Assembly (NCBI GenBank): GCA_029844215.1
Contig: CM056726.1
Span: 36,821,001-36,885,000 of the forward strand
DNA length: 64,000 nucleotides
Reading direction: 5' to 3'
Origin: Przewalskia tangutica
Lineage: Eukaryota > Streptophyta > Magnoliopsida > Solanales > Solanaceae
Made by a program: the position numbers and the translations under genes. Positions within the stretch are counted from its first letter, which is position 1. Each line of letters begins with the position of its first letter. Under the pieces are notes generated by a model that was not told the origin of the DNA, made no database searches, and saw nothing but the letters and a program-made list of their open reading frames with translations. This document shows, in pieces, positions 24,331 through 36,600 of the stretch.

Positions 24331-24581
24331 TGAAAGAATATAATCCCTTAATTATTTTCATTAATGAAGAGGTATATATATAATTTATAATTTTCATATA
24401 TGGAAAGTCCTATTCCTATTATACTACTAATTATACTTGTACAAGAATTCTACAAATATAGTAAATTTGTACAACACAAATTCGACTCCAATAAGGTAAG
24501 GATTCCGTGATATACATGGTATACAACTATGAGCAATGTATACCGTGTTTATCACGGGTATACGTGTGTAACCTTTTATCA
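24331..24581 (-). repeat. Element D left LTR (3' LTR)
   Basis: 251 bp, closely similar to 37525-37783. Contains an internal dyad (tataccgtgt...acggtata type) near 24510-24560. Confidence 0.88.
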
Positions 24582-24655
24582 CATTTCCGTATAGCGGGCG
24601 GTTGACGTACATTGAGACTGTCCCTAAAATCTTCAAATAGAATCAAGGAAGTCCC

Positions 24656-25183
24656 TTAATAAATATGTCTGCAATCTGGTATCTTAAAGGGACATGGAGG
24701 ACACGTACTTGTCCACGGGCTACTTTTTTCTCGAACAAAGTGTATGTCCATATCGATATGTTTAGTGCACTGATGTTGGACTAGATTTACAGAAAGATAG
24801 ACTGCGCTTACATTATCACAGTAGACCAAGGTAACTTTCTGAATAGGAAAATACAACTCTAGTAGAAGATTACGTAGCCAACATGACTCAGACACCACAT
24901 TGTCTACCCCTTGATATTGGGCCTCCGCACTGGATCGTGATAAAATAGCCTGGCGTTTACCCGACCACGAGACCAATTTATTCCCAAGGAACATACAATA
25001 ACCAGATGTCGAACGTCTGGTATCTTGACAACCACCCCAATCAACATCGGTATATGATACAAGAGTAGATACGGAGGACGGATATAAATGCAATACAAAA
25101 TCAAGTGTGACATGTATGTGTCGTATAATGCGTTTGAGTGCATGCATGTGCTCAATTCGCGGATCATGCATAAATAAACACAC
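24656..25183 (-). pseudogene. Element D RNase H
   Basis: 175 open codons of copia RNase H: SYTDVDWGGCQDTRRSTSGY (first Asp), WSGKRQAILSRSSAEAQYQG (canonical AEAEY appears as AEAQY), VYCDNVSAVYLS, and the KHIDMDIHFVREK end. The C-terminal tail is out of frame or lost. The family role is to remove the RNA strand during reverse transcription. Confidence 0.88.
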
Positions 25184-25329
25184 CTGCTATACTGCATATG
25201 TAATAACTGATCTCGTGAACGTCATATACTGAAGAGCCCCTACAAGATTACGATAATAGTTGGGATCCTCGTATGGTGTGCTAGACGTAGCACTCAGCTT
25301 CGGTTTGGTATCAACCAGAGTAGAAATAG

Positions 25330-26156
25330 ACTTTCAAGATGACATACCAGCTCTCTCAATAATCTCTGCCGCATACTTTTTCTGTGATAAAAATAGACCA
25401 CATGCATGGGGAGTGACAGCTATGCCCAAAAAATAGCTCAAGGCCCTCAAGTCTTTCATAGCAAATTCTGAACACAGAGAAGGGACACGATAGACTTGTG
25501 TAGAATATCAGATGAGGCAGTCAATATAATATCATCAACATATAATAAAATGTATGCCAGAGAAGTACCACGTCGATAGATGAACAGAGAATGATCAAAC
25601 CTACTATGAGAAAACCCAACAGTAGACACATAATCTAAAAACCTTTTATACCAAGCCCGTGGAGCCTGCTTAATCCCATACAAGAACTTTTTCAGCAAAC
25701 ATATATGATGAGGATAATTGAGATCCCTAAAACCCAAGGGCTGATGCATGTATATTGTCTCCTTAAGATCACCTGTAAGAAACAATTTTTACATCCAGCT
25801 GGTGAATGTGACATATTTTCGAGAGAGTTAGACTGAGCATAGTGGGAATGATCGCTGGTTTGACCACTGAACTAAATGCTCGCCACAATCCACGCCAACA
25901 TGTTGTGTTTTATCATCACCTACAAGACGGTCCTTATGCCTCTAAAAAGAACTGTCAAAATTTTCTGTATGAGTAAAAATCCACATTGACCGAATAATAT
26001 TAACACCAAGAGGATGGGGCACCAACTCTCATGTCTTATTTTCAATAAGAGCATTATATTCGTCATTTATTGCCAACTTCCAATTCGGGTCATGAAGGGC
26101 AGCCACCTGGTTAAGTGATAAGGAGATTTAGTGATATTAGAATTAAGATTAAAATG
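25330..26156 (-). pseudogene. Element D reverse transcriptase
   Basis: The best-preserved part, 25456-25785, reads GDLKETIYMHQPLGFRD, then LLKKFLYGIKQAPRAWYKRF, with the catalytic YVDDIILTAS intact. Upstream text up to 26130 (ALIENKTWELVPHP region) is broken by stops and frameshifts, and downstream text to 25330 (ACGLFLSQKKYAAEIIERAG-like) is in other frames. Confidence 0.85.
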
Positions 26157-27509
26157 TCATTTTGGTTTAACAATACCCCGCTGACTACGAGTAACATGCC
26201 CTTGACTTGAGGTAGAACTAGACGGGACTCGGGTGACTATCAAGTTGGCAGCGGACTGGCCAGCAGGCAGTGGACCTGCTCGCCCAACAACTAGGTGAGC
26301 AGGAGACGCTGGATCACTATTTGGAGTGGGCCGTGACTCTGGAATAGTACCATTACCGAGACTGGGCCGAGACACTAGATTTGGCCGAGACGCTGGATCG
26401 GTAATTCGTGGGCCTGCTGGCAGATTTGGGTCACGAGATATCTCGAATAAATGATGGATAATACATGATGAGATCCCATCATCCAAAAAATCATATGAAC
26501 TAGATACGAAACTACACAAATTAGCAAACGAAATCTGGATTTCATTAAAAATAACATGGCGACTAATTATGTTTTTGTTAGAGGATAAATCAAAACATTT
26601 GTAACCACGGTGACTAGATGTATAACCCAAAAACATACAAGTAGTAAAATAGACTTGAAGTTTGTTAATTGTAGTAGACTGAAAGAGTGGATAACATAAA
26701 TACCCAAATATCCGAAGATGAGAATATGAAGGATTTTTATTATAAAGAATTTGAAGGGGGGATTGATATGCTAAGTTTTTGTTATGGAGGATGTTAAGTA
26801 GATATGTAGCCATTTATAATGTATGATGCCAAAAAGAGGGCGATAATGAATCATGGGCGAGCAAGGTTTAGATAATATTATTAATGGTATGTATTTTTCT
26901 TTCGTTCTTTCCATTTTGTGAGGACGTTTGTGGATAAGCAAACCGAAAAGATATGACATGAGTGTCACAAAACTCTCGAAACAACTCATTATCATATTCT
27001 CTGCCATTATCACATTGAATATTTTAATTTCTCATTCGAATTGGGTACGGATGAATGCTTTAAATTTTAAGAAGGTTGAAAAAACTTGAGACTTTTTGGA
27101 CAAAGGAAAGGTCCACAAAAAATTAGAATAATCATCCAAGAATAAGACATGATAACGATGACCCAACGAACTTAAAATGGGAGATGTCCATAAATCACTA
27201 TGAATAATGTCAAAAGGCATGTACTAGAAGTAGAGACTACAAACGGTAATCTAACATGTTTTCCTAATGGACAAGAAGGACAAAGTGGATTACTATGCGT
27301 ACCCTTACAATCTATACAATTATTTTTATATAAAGAAGAAATAATAGAGGACCACGAATGACCCAAACATGCATGCCACAAGAAGGGAGAAAGCGCTGCA
27401 AACGTTGAAGGTGTGGCTTGACTCGTAGAAATGATGGTGGTGGTGATTGATAAAGATCTCCCCTACTATTGCATCTCATTAGAGGTATCCCCGTCTTGAA
27501 ATCATTCAC
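26157..27509 (-). pseudogene. Element D pre-integrase and integrase
   Basis: 27172-27381 holds the GAG-pre-integrase zinc region (WHACLGHS, then CPSCPLGKHVRLPF). 27032-27220 holds the first catalytic Asp region (FDIIHSDLWTSP, then FLDDYSNFLWTFPL). 26157-26813 holds the region after the catalytic core (LLNILHNKNLAYQSPLQILY, RIFGYLCYP, MFLGYTSSHRGYKC) and a Pro/Ser-rich linker. The frame changes between segments. Around 26820-27030 sequence similar to the DE part is present but disrupted. Confidence 0.85.
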
Positions 27510-27870
27510 AGAGAATCCAAAGGGTCAAAATTAACAGAAACTCAATTATCAGTGGTGAATTTGCGGACAACAACATACCCAGTGACATTCCACAACGTGG
27601 GGTCTGAAGAGGGTAGAGTGTACACAGACCTTACCTCCATCTTGATAGGTAGAGTGTACACAGACCTTGCGAACATACACCAAATTTTTAATTAAATGAG
27701 GGACATGAAGAATAATTTTTAAGACTAGAAGTGGGTGTGGGGGAGATAAAATCGTATGACCATAACCATGAATTAGAATTGAGTTTCTATTACCTACAAT
27801 AATGCCACAATTTTTGCTCAAATTGAATAAGATGATAGATTACCTTGTGTGAATGTCATATGAGAAGTAG
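27510..27870 (-). pseudogene. Element D protease-region remnant split by a SINE piece
   Basis: Text such as ILIHGYGHTILSP and LHVPHLIKNLVYVRK is typical of the segment after the copia protease active site. It is interrupted at 27560-27670 by SINE-like DNA, after which the copia text resumes with VRKFTTDN and NDFKTGIPLMRC. Confidence 0.75.
27585..27668 (+). mobile_element. TS-like SINE fragment with a short internal duplication
   Basis: Plus-strand text 'ggggtctgaagagggtagag' followed by 'tgtacacagaccttacc' resembles the body of TS-type SINEs of Solanaceae. The 20-mer gtagagtgtacacagacctt occurs at 27613-27632 and 27649-27668. Copia text (codons for VR, tgcgNac) flanks both sides, suggesting a short target duplication. 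The 5' tRNA-like head is missing. Confidence 0.6.
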
Positions 27871-28314
27871 CTTCGGTGTCCATGTACCAAGATTCATCCG
27901 AGGGATTTAATCCACATTGGGACCGGAGTTGGGCTCACAGTAGTGAAGACCTACGAAAGTCGTGGCCCAAGCAGGCCCGCCTACTGTCCTGGCCCAGCAG
28001 ACCGAGAGCTAAAATTGTGGACCAGGAAACTGGGCATGAAGACATTCTGGAATTGTGCCCAGTTCCCGGGAAATTAAGATGGTGGGTAAGGGAAGTTGGG
28101 TCATTGGCCACTATCCCAATGTAGTGGTGCGATTGGTTGTGGCCTCATCGTTAACAATCGTTATTTACGCTGTTACGCGCCATAATTACCAATTCCACTG
28201 CGATCGCCGTCGCAATTTTTGCCATTATTTTTATGATTTTGACCTTTTTTGCCGCCACCATTGTACGATTTTGGCTAGAATATTCAGAGAATGAGTAAGG
28301 GTCATCTGACGTGG

Positions 28315-28611
28315 CTACCATGACCGACTTGCATCGGTAGCGGCCTTTTTAGCCAAATCGGCTTCATCCAAAGTGAGCATGAAACGGGCTTGGTAAAATG
28401 GTGGGTGAGGATTACTTTGATAAAGCAACATTCCAATGACAAAGTATGCCTCAGATAGGTCTGCAACTATCTGAAGATCAATACGATCATTGGTTACGGG
28501 CGCACCAATATTTCTGACTTGATCTGCCAATTCCTTCAGCCTTTTACAATAGGCTGAGACGTTCGAAAAATCCTCCATGTTGACATGAGAAAATTCCTGC
28601 TCAAGAGTGAC
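28315..28611 (-). pseudogene. Element D gag, downstream part
   Basis: Reads MEDFSNVSAYCKRLKELADQ, then DLSEAYFVIGMLLYQSNPH, a copia UBN2-type gag. It ends at the insertion point of E (GTGAC at 28607-28611). The other half is 36994-37361. Confidence 0.88.
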
Positions 28612-31600
28612 TGTTACACCCCGTGTTTACAGGACGTGTTTTAAGAACGTACGTAAGAACTCACAAGTGAAGAGATTTGAGACTTGTAAAAATTTATCGG
28701 AATTATGAGATTGTCGGAAAATGAACATTGTGACGAATGGGAGGGCGACACGTGTCACCCCCCCTTAGAATGCATTGGACTAAATTGAGCATGGACACAA
28801 TGGTCATTTGACCCTTGTTAGGAAGACAAGTCTTGCTTGTAGTCAAGCTTGAGAAAGTTGACTTGGTCAAGGACCCACAAGGCTTGATATTAAATGAGAC
28901 CTCATCCTAGCCACCCATTTGGTTACATCTTGACCCTCCATGTCCCTTTATAATACTACTAGTAGTGAGACAAGTTCCATACTTAGCCAAAATTTACACA
29001 AATTGGAAGAACAAGCATAGAAGCTCTCGGGTTTGGGTCCAAGAAGAAAGAATTTTTTTTTGTTCATTGTCCATTCAACTCCACACTTTAAACCAAGGTT
29101 CTTGAGGGTAGTGTAAGCATATCTCAATAGAAAAATCCCGGAAAAAGAGAGTTTTCGTATTAGTCGCAAAGTGATAACCTAGTGGCTTTCTAGGTTTTGG
29201 ATTGGAAGTTTGAGGGAAAGTTGTTGGTAGGGTTCTAAGGGTCTCAAGTTGCGGATTGAAGTGTCTTGAAGAGTCTCTAAGTTGCTAAGGAGCGACTTCG
29301 GATTTGGAATTGGATTGAGATTCGTTGAGGTATAATCTTGTTCTTTGAAAGTATTACGAGATTATTCTTTTTGTTGTTGTTAGCTTTGTATGTTGCAAGC
29401 ATGAGATTGTTATATTGAAGTTATAAAGATTATGGATTGATTATAGCCTTGGAAATCCGAAATGTAATGTAAGCCATGACTAAGTTGAATTACAATTTAA
29501 TCGTTGTTAGAACCGTCGCATGTCATTGACTTAAGGATTATGGTTATTATAATCAAATGCGACTTGTTATCATGTTATGCTACAAATTTGGGTTGAAATG
29601 TAATTGTGAGCCAATTGGGGCATTTAGTTAGTCATTTGTATTGGACTACCGCTATATTGATTGTGAGCCAATTGGGGTCATTTAGTTGGTCATTTGCATT
29701 GGATTATCTTCTATATTGTTGTGAGCCAATTGGGGCTGTTTGGTTATTGTATTTCGACCTTGGAAAAGGTGGCAAAGTAAGTAGAAACAAAGGAGGTCTT
29801 TGTCCAGATTTTCCGTAGAATTTAGTGACTTAGCACTTAGAATATTCTACGTTTGAAGTAAGAGGTTAATGGACGTATTGTGACCATGATAGGTTGAAGT
29901 ACTTAGTATAGCGTATCCTACTTGAAGAATGGAATAGCTCGGTTGAAGTACTTTGGAGCATTTTGCTACTTGTCGACAATCGTCGCAAGGTATGTGAACC
30001 TCTTCCTTCCTTTGGCATGATTCTATGTATGAAATATACATGTAGTAGTATTTCATGATTCCGTCTACTCTTAGAAGTTAAGAGGTAGTTATGTTAATTT
30101 ACTCTATGTAAAAGCTACGTCTAAGAAATCCTAAGTCCTTACCAAGTCTTATGGGGGATGTTGGTAAGAGTCGTTAGGAAGTATTTGGAGTCGAGTTGAC
30201 TTGGCTAATTTACGGCACGAATGAGAATAAGTATCGAACAAGCCATTGCAGCGTTAATAAAGGAAAATGTAATGACAATTAATTATGTTAAAACAAGTAG
30301 AATTCTCCATCTGCATAGAAGCTAAGATAAGACAAAATTGTATTACATTTTCTAGATCATGGCTACTTGAATAAGATCGTTATAAATAAGTATAACTTAT
30401 TCACACACACCTAAGTATATGTTACTTAATTTAAAAGAGTTTACGTATGAAGTTTTTAAGACTTTGAAACTTGTTTTCTTAAAAGTTAAGAGACTTGAAG
30501 TATTTTGAAAGCTATGTGATTTGATTTGAAAGTATAAGTCTCTTGGTTATAAAAAGAATGAATTAGTTTAAGGCATAAAGTTAGTATGACGGCTTTATGG
30601 GAAGTTGGTTATAATAACTTTATGGGAGGTTAAGAGAATGGTTTTCTTGATGGCATAAACAAGAAATGATTTGAAATAAAGAAAGGCAAATTGTTTTAAA
30701 AGTACCAATTGCTTAAAGTCTTTAGAAAGAAGTCACTTGATTTAGAAGCGGTAATTGTATTTCTAAAAGGTATTGTGACTTGTCGAAAGGTAGAGATGAC
30801 TTGATACTACGGTTGTTAGTATCTGGGAAGTTTTATTTGAAAAAGAGTCTTTCTAAAGGAGTAGAGGTGCGTATTACGTTGGGCTAAATTTCCGGGTAGA
30901 CTATATGACATTATCGACCCAGAGATGGGCCGGGCAGTATACCTTTACGGGCAGACTATATGACATTATCGACCCGAGAGATGGGCGGGCGTATACCTTT
31001 CAGGCGGACTATATGACATTATCGACCCGAGATGGTAGGCGGTATACCTTTACGCGGACTATATGACATTATCGACCCAGAGATGGGTCGGGCAGTATAC
31101 CTTTACGGGCAGACTATATGACCTTATCGACCCAGAGATGGGCCGGGCAGTATACCTTTATGGGCAGATTATGTGACTTTATCGCGTCCCAGGTTGGGCC
31201 GGGCAGTATAGGTGTCCCTCCGTAAAGGACCAGACTAGGTTGTGTAAGGTAAGTAGGTTATATGGTAGTGAACTTGATGATTTTCCGAAGTAAGTACGTA
31301 AGGAAGTGACTATAACCTTTATTGAGAAATGGGAAAAGATAATAAGGTACGATTAAGTTCACGAGGGGGTAATGACAGGGTAGGGTAGGCTCAGGTATTT
31401 ACTTCTTTTACACTTACCCCTGTCATGCTTTTATACATATATGTTTTAATTGTTGTACCTTATTTCCGTTCCATTTTCGGTACCTGTTGTACTGACCCCC
31501 TTCGGGGGGCTGCGTTCATGCCCGCAGGTTATAGGTACCCAGGTTGGTGATCCTTGCTCGTAGGATCTCGGTTGATTTTGGAGAAAGCTCCATTTGCTCG

Positions 31601-31916
31601 AGGCTTATCTCTTGACGCTTTTCCACGAGATTGTAGATTCACGTTTATTGAGGGTATGGCGGGGCCCTGTCCGCCACGATTGTTATGTTAAAACTCTTGA
31701 GGTGCTGTAGTCACATTTTGTGGTCATTTGTAAAAGAAATGAGGCAACCGCTTGGTTATATATTTATGTCGGGAAGGTAGCCTGTCGGCTAACTTTGTTG
31801 TCTTACTTAGTTGTTTTATTATGAGTTTCATGTATTGTTCGTTGATCTTCTCGATGTATACACGAAAGGGTGCCCGGGTAGGGCACCGATCGCGATCCGA
31901 GGTGGTCGTCGTGACA
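28612..31916 (+). repeat. Element E 5' LTR
   Basis: Near-identical to the 3' LTR, with six ~55-bp tandem units at about 30892-31213 and a TTCG hairpin at 31496-31509. Differences from the other LTR cluster at CAG, CTG and CCG. ORFs in it have no protein homology. Confidence 0.93.
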
Positions 31917-31920
31917 AAAG

Positions 31921-31931
31921 TGGTATCGAGC
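31921..31931 (+). other. Primer binding site of element E, one base short
   Basis: tggtatcgagc; the initiator tRNA-Met complement would be tggtatcagagc. The missing A falls in a CAG. Confidence 0.75.
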
Positions 31932-32099
31932 GATTAGTCCTCGGAAAGTGTCTGATCGTGTCTAGTAGAGTCTTGATTATCGGTGTGTTGTGCACCACAT
32001 CTATAATCGTGAGGCTACAGACATTTAGGATTGGTTTCCATTCTTCTCTCTGAGATCGTGCGATGAAAGTTGTCTTATTAGGTTGAATCCTCCGACCTC

Positions 32100-33240
32100 T
32101 TCTTATGAAACAGCTATGCCTCGCGGAAAGCTACGGGGCGAGAAGGGCAAGCGGCGGCGAGGCTGCTAGCGGTACTCGAAGGTTACAGGCTCGAGCGCAC
32201 CATGCACGAGGTAGTAAGCGGTCGGCGAGTTCAGCCACGCTGCGATTTTAGAAGGCCGAGCGGCGGTAGCTCGAAGGTTCCGATACTGACCCTCCAGTTC
32301 CCGGCCAGTGCGAGTATAGAACTACGGGAAGCGGTCGGTTATTGACCAAGATATAGTAGCGGCGGCAACGATGTGAGCAGCGGCCACCCTAAGCCGATTT
32401 GCGGATTAGGGATTTTACGGGATGTCACCCACGAGTTTTATGGTTCGAGTGCATGAGGATCCGCAGGAGTTCGTTCGACACTGGCGGACCTTGCAGGTCC
32501 TTAGGGCTTGAGAGCAGTGCATTACACTAGCCTCTTGGGTTGCGCGATATTGCGTTGAAGCTGGTTTGAGTCGTGGTTGCTTTCGAGAGGTGATGATGCT
32601 CTTCCGGTGTTTGGGAGGAGTTTCTGAGGCCTTTATGGATCACTTTTACCTCTCGAGATGAGAGAGCCCGGGTAGACAGTTTTTGACCTTGCGGCGAGCA
32701 GGAGGCCGTTAGGGAGTCTGACACTGAGTTTGACTCCTTGGCGAGCATGCTCACACTATTGTAGCTAGCATGGCGGATAGAGTTCATCGTTATGTGATGG
32801 GGCTAGACCGTCATATGATTCTGACGTGTTTGGGGTGGCTCTTGGCCGGTATGGACATTGCTAGGATGCAGCTATGCTCGGGGATAGAGGATAGAAAGGA
32901 GGACCAGTTGACGCGAGCCGGCCCGAGGCGAGACCTCGTGGTCTCGGGGCGATTATCGGCGGGCGACCTCGGCAGCGAACTAGGTCCACTTTGCGGCCCG
33001 GCCGAGTGCTCCTCCACAGTTTTTCGGCGGAGGGTTTTACAACCCCGGGAATGCAGGGGCCGGTCAGGTCTCTAGAGCTTCAGATCCTCAGGGAGATGGG
33101 GTTCGGTCGATCGAGGCCACGCGTGCCTCAATGCCCGATGTGGTAGGTTACATTACGGGTATGTCGCGCGATGCGGGTGCTTGTTTTTCTTGTGGTCGTC
33201 TAGGCCATATGTTAAGAAGAGTGTCCTTATAGAGGTCTGG
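32100..33240 (+). pseudogene. Element E gag remnant
   Basis: The best segment, 32770-33075, begins MADRVHRYVMGLDRHM, a block typical of Tekay-type gag. Upstream fragments (HEDPQEFVRHWRTLQ, near 32455-32500) and a CCHC zinc knuckle (ACFSCGRLGHM, near 33178-33215) are in other frames. No start-to-stop frame exists. Nothing beyond the zinc knuckle resembles protease or RT: sequence passes directly to a 3' untranslated stretch at about 33370-33620. Many apparent frameshifts may be sequence errors, so gag may be less damaged than it reads. Confidence 0.75.
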
Positions 33241-33622
33241 TGGGATAACACGATCTTGGATCGATTGCGGGTTCTTCGCCTTGATAGCTAGGCAGATATT
33301 CATGCACCGACGGTGTGGCGAAGGTCGTGGTGGGAGTTCCCAGTTTTAGCGGTCCTTGAACCGCCTAAATGATTTCAGGTATGTCTTTGGCCTTTAGAAA
33401 CTTGTATGCATGATAAAGTTGTGGTATGTTTAAGTTTTATGAACCGATTATATAGAGACTAGTATATACTAGAAGGAGTTGGAAGTATGAAAAGATAATC
33501 TCTTTTGAGCTTATGATGGACGGATATGCGTGTGCGAGGTATTAGGGTCATGTGTGGCATTGTTGGTATGTCGGGGTTGTGAAAGGGAACGATGTCGCTA
33601 ATTATAAGTATGACTCCGAAAG

Positions 33623-33642
33623 AACATTCGGGGACGAATGTT
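33623..33642 (+). other. Hairpin before the polypurine tract of E
   Basis: aacattcg-ggga-cgaatgtt: an 8-bp stem with a GNRA-type loop, directly before the polypurine tract. Confidence 0.7.
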
Positions 33643-33658
33643 TCTAAGGGGGGAAGAA
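33643..33658 (+). other. Polypurine tract of element E
   Basis: tctaaggggggaagaa, abutting the 3' LTR. Confidence 0.88.
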
Positions 33659-36600
33659 TGTTACACCCCGTGTTTACGGGGCGTGTTTAGAACGTGCGTA
33701 AGAACTCATAGTGAAGAGATTTGAGACTTGTAAAAATTTATCGGAATTATGAGATTGTCGGAAAATGAACATTGTGACGAATGGGAGGGCGACACGTGTC
33801 ACCCCCCCTTAGAATGCCTTGGACGAAATTGAGCATGGACACAATGGTCATTTGACCCTTGTTAGGAAGACAAGTCTTGCTTGTAGTCAAGCTTGAGAAA
33901 GTTGACTTGGTCAAGGACCCACAAGGCTTGATATTAAATGAGACCTCATCCTAGCCACCCATTTGGTTACATCTTGACCCTCCATGTCCCTTTATAATAC
34001 TACTAGTAGTGAGACAAGTTCCATACTTAGCCAAAATTTACACAAATTGGAAGAACAAGCATAGAAGCTCTCGGGTTTGGGTCCAAGAAGAAAGAAAAAA
34101 TTTTGTTCCTTGTCCATTCAACTCCACACTTTAAACCAAGGTTCTTGAGGGTAGTGTAAGCATATCTCAATAGAAAAATCCCGGAAAAAGAGAGTTTTCG
34201 TATTAGTCGCAAAGTGAAAACCTAGTGGCTTTCTAGGTTTTGGATTGGAAGTTTGAGGGAAAGTTGTTGGTAGGGTTCTAAGGGTCTCAAGTTGCGGATT
34301 GAAGTGTCTTGAAGAGTCTCTAAGTTGCTAAGGAGCGACTTCGGATTTGGAATTGGATTGAGATTCGTTGAGGTATAATCTTGTTCTTTGAAAGTATTAC
34401 GAGATTATTCTTTTTGTTGTTGTTAGCTTTGTATGTTGCAAGCATGAGATTGTTATATTGAAGTTATAAAGATTATGGATTGATTATAGCCTTGGAAATC
34501 CGAAATGTAATGTAAGCCATGACTAAGTTGAATTACAATTTAATCGTTGTTAGAACCGTCGCATGTCATTGACTTAAGGATTATGGTTATTATAATCAAA
34601 TGCGACTTGTTATCATGTTATGCTACAAATTTGGGTTGAAAAGTAATTGTGAGCCAATTGGGGCTGTTTAGTTAGTCATTTGTATTGGACTACCTGCTAT
34701 ATTGATTGTGAGCCAATTGGGGCTGTTTAGTTGGTCATTTGCATTGGATTATCTTCTATATTGTTGTGAGCCAATTGGGGCTGTTTGGTTATTGTATTTC
34801 GACCTTGGAAAAGGTGGCAAAGTAAGTAGAAACAAAGGAGGTCTTTGTCCAGATTTTCCGTAGAATTTAGTGACTTAGCACTTAGAATATTCTACGTTTG
34901 AAGTAAGAGGTTAATGGACGTATTGTGACCATGATAGGTTGAAGTACTTAGTATAGCGTATCCTACTTGAAGAATGGAATAGCTCAAGGTTGAAGTACTT
35001 TGGAGCATTTTGCTACTTGTCGACAATCGTCGCAAGGTATGTGAACCTCTTACTTCCTTTGTCATGATTCTATGTATGAAATATACATGTAGTAGTATTT
35101 CATGATTCCGTCTACTCTTAGAAGTTAAGAGGTAGTTATGTTAATTTACTCTATGTAAAAGCTACGTCTAAGAAATCCTAAGTCCTTACCAAGTCTTATG
35201 GGGGATGTTGGTAAGAGTCGTTAGGAAGTATTTGGAGTCGAGTTGACTTGGCTAATTTAAGGCACGAATGAGAATAAGTATCGAACAAGCCATTGCAGCG
35301 TTAATAAAGGAAAATGTAATGACAATTAATTATGTTAAAACAAGTAGAATTCTCCATCTGCATAGAAGCTAAGATAAGACAAAATTGTATTACATTTTCT
35401 AGATCATGGCTACTTGAATAAGATCGTTATAAATAAGTATAACTTATTCACACGCACCTAAGTATATGTTACTTAATTTAAAAGAGTTTACGTATGAAGT
35501 TTTTAAGACTTTGAAACTTGTTTTCTTAAAAGTTAAGAGACTTGAAGTATTTTGAAAGCTATGTGATTTGATTTGAAAGTATAAGTCTCTTGGTTATAAA
35601 AAGAATGAATTAGTTTAAGGCATAAAGTTAGTATGACGGCTTTATGGGAAGTTGGTTATAATAACTTTATGGGAGGTTAAGAGAATGGTTTTCTTCAGTA
35701 GCATAAACAAGAAATGATTTGAAATAAAGAAAGGCAAATTGTTTTAAAAGTACCAATTGCTTAAAGTCTTTAAGAAAGAAGTCACTTGATTTAGAAGCCG
35801 GTAATTGTATTTCTAAAAAGGTATTGTGACTTGTCCTGAAAGGTAGAGATGACTTGATACTACGGTTGTTAGTATCTGGGAAGTTTTATTTGAAAAAGAG
35901 TCTTTCTAAAGGAGTAGAGGTGCGTATTACGTTGGGCTAAATTCCCGGGTAGACTATATGACATTATCGACCCAGAGATGGGCCGGGCAGTATACCTTTA
36001 CGGGCAGACTATATGACATTATCGACCCAGAGATGGGCCGGGCAGTATACCTTTACGGGCAGACTATATGACATTATCGACCCAGAGATGGGCCGGGCAG
36101 TATACCTTTACGGGCAGACTATATGACATTATCGACCCAGAGATGGGTCGGGCAGTATACCTTTACGGGCAGACTATATGACCTTATCGACCCAGAGATG
36201 GGCCGGGCAGTATACCTTTATGGGCAGATTATGTGACTTTATCGCGTCCCAGGTTGGGCCGGGCAGTATAGGTGTCCCTCCGTAAAGGACCAGGCTAGGT
36301 TGTGTAAGGTAAGTAGGTTATATGGTAGTGAACTTGATGATTTTCCGAAGTAAGTACGTAAGGAAGTGACTATAACCTTTATTGAGAAATGGGAAAAGAT
36401 AATAAGGTACGATTAAGTTCACGAGGGGGTAATGACAGGGTAGGGTAGGCTCAGGTATTTACTTCTTTTACACTTACCCCTGTCATGCTTTTATACATAT
36501 ATGTTTTAATTGTTGTACCTTATTTCCGTTCCATTTTCGGTACCTGTTGTACTGACCCCCTTCGGGGGGCTGCGTTCATGCCCGCAGGTTATAGGTACCC

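Noticed and set aside
32770..33075. 101-codon ORF as an intact host gene
   Set aside because: Begins with chromovirus gag text (MADRVHRYVMGLD) and lies between the LTRs of E.
35947..36275. CRISPR-like regular repeats
   Set aside because: The 55-bp units are contiguous tandem copies without unique spacers, in a plant LTR.
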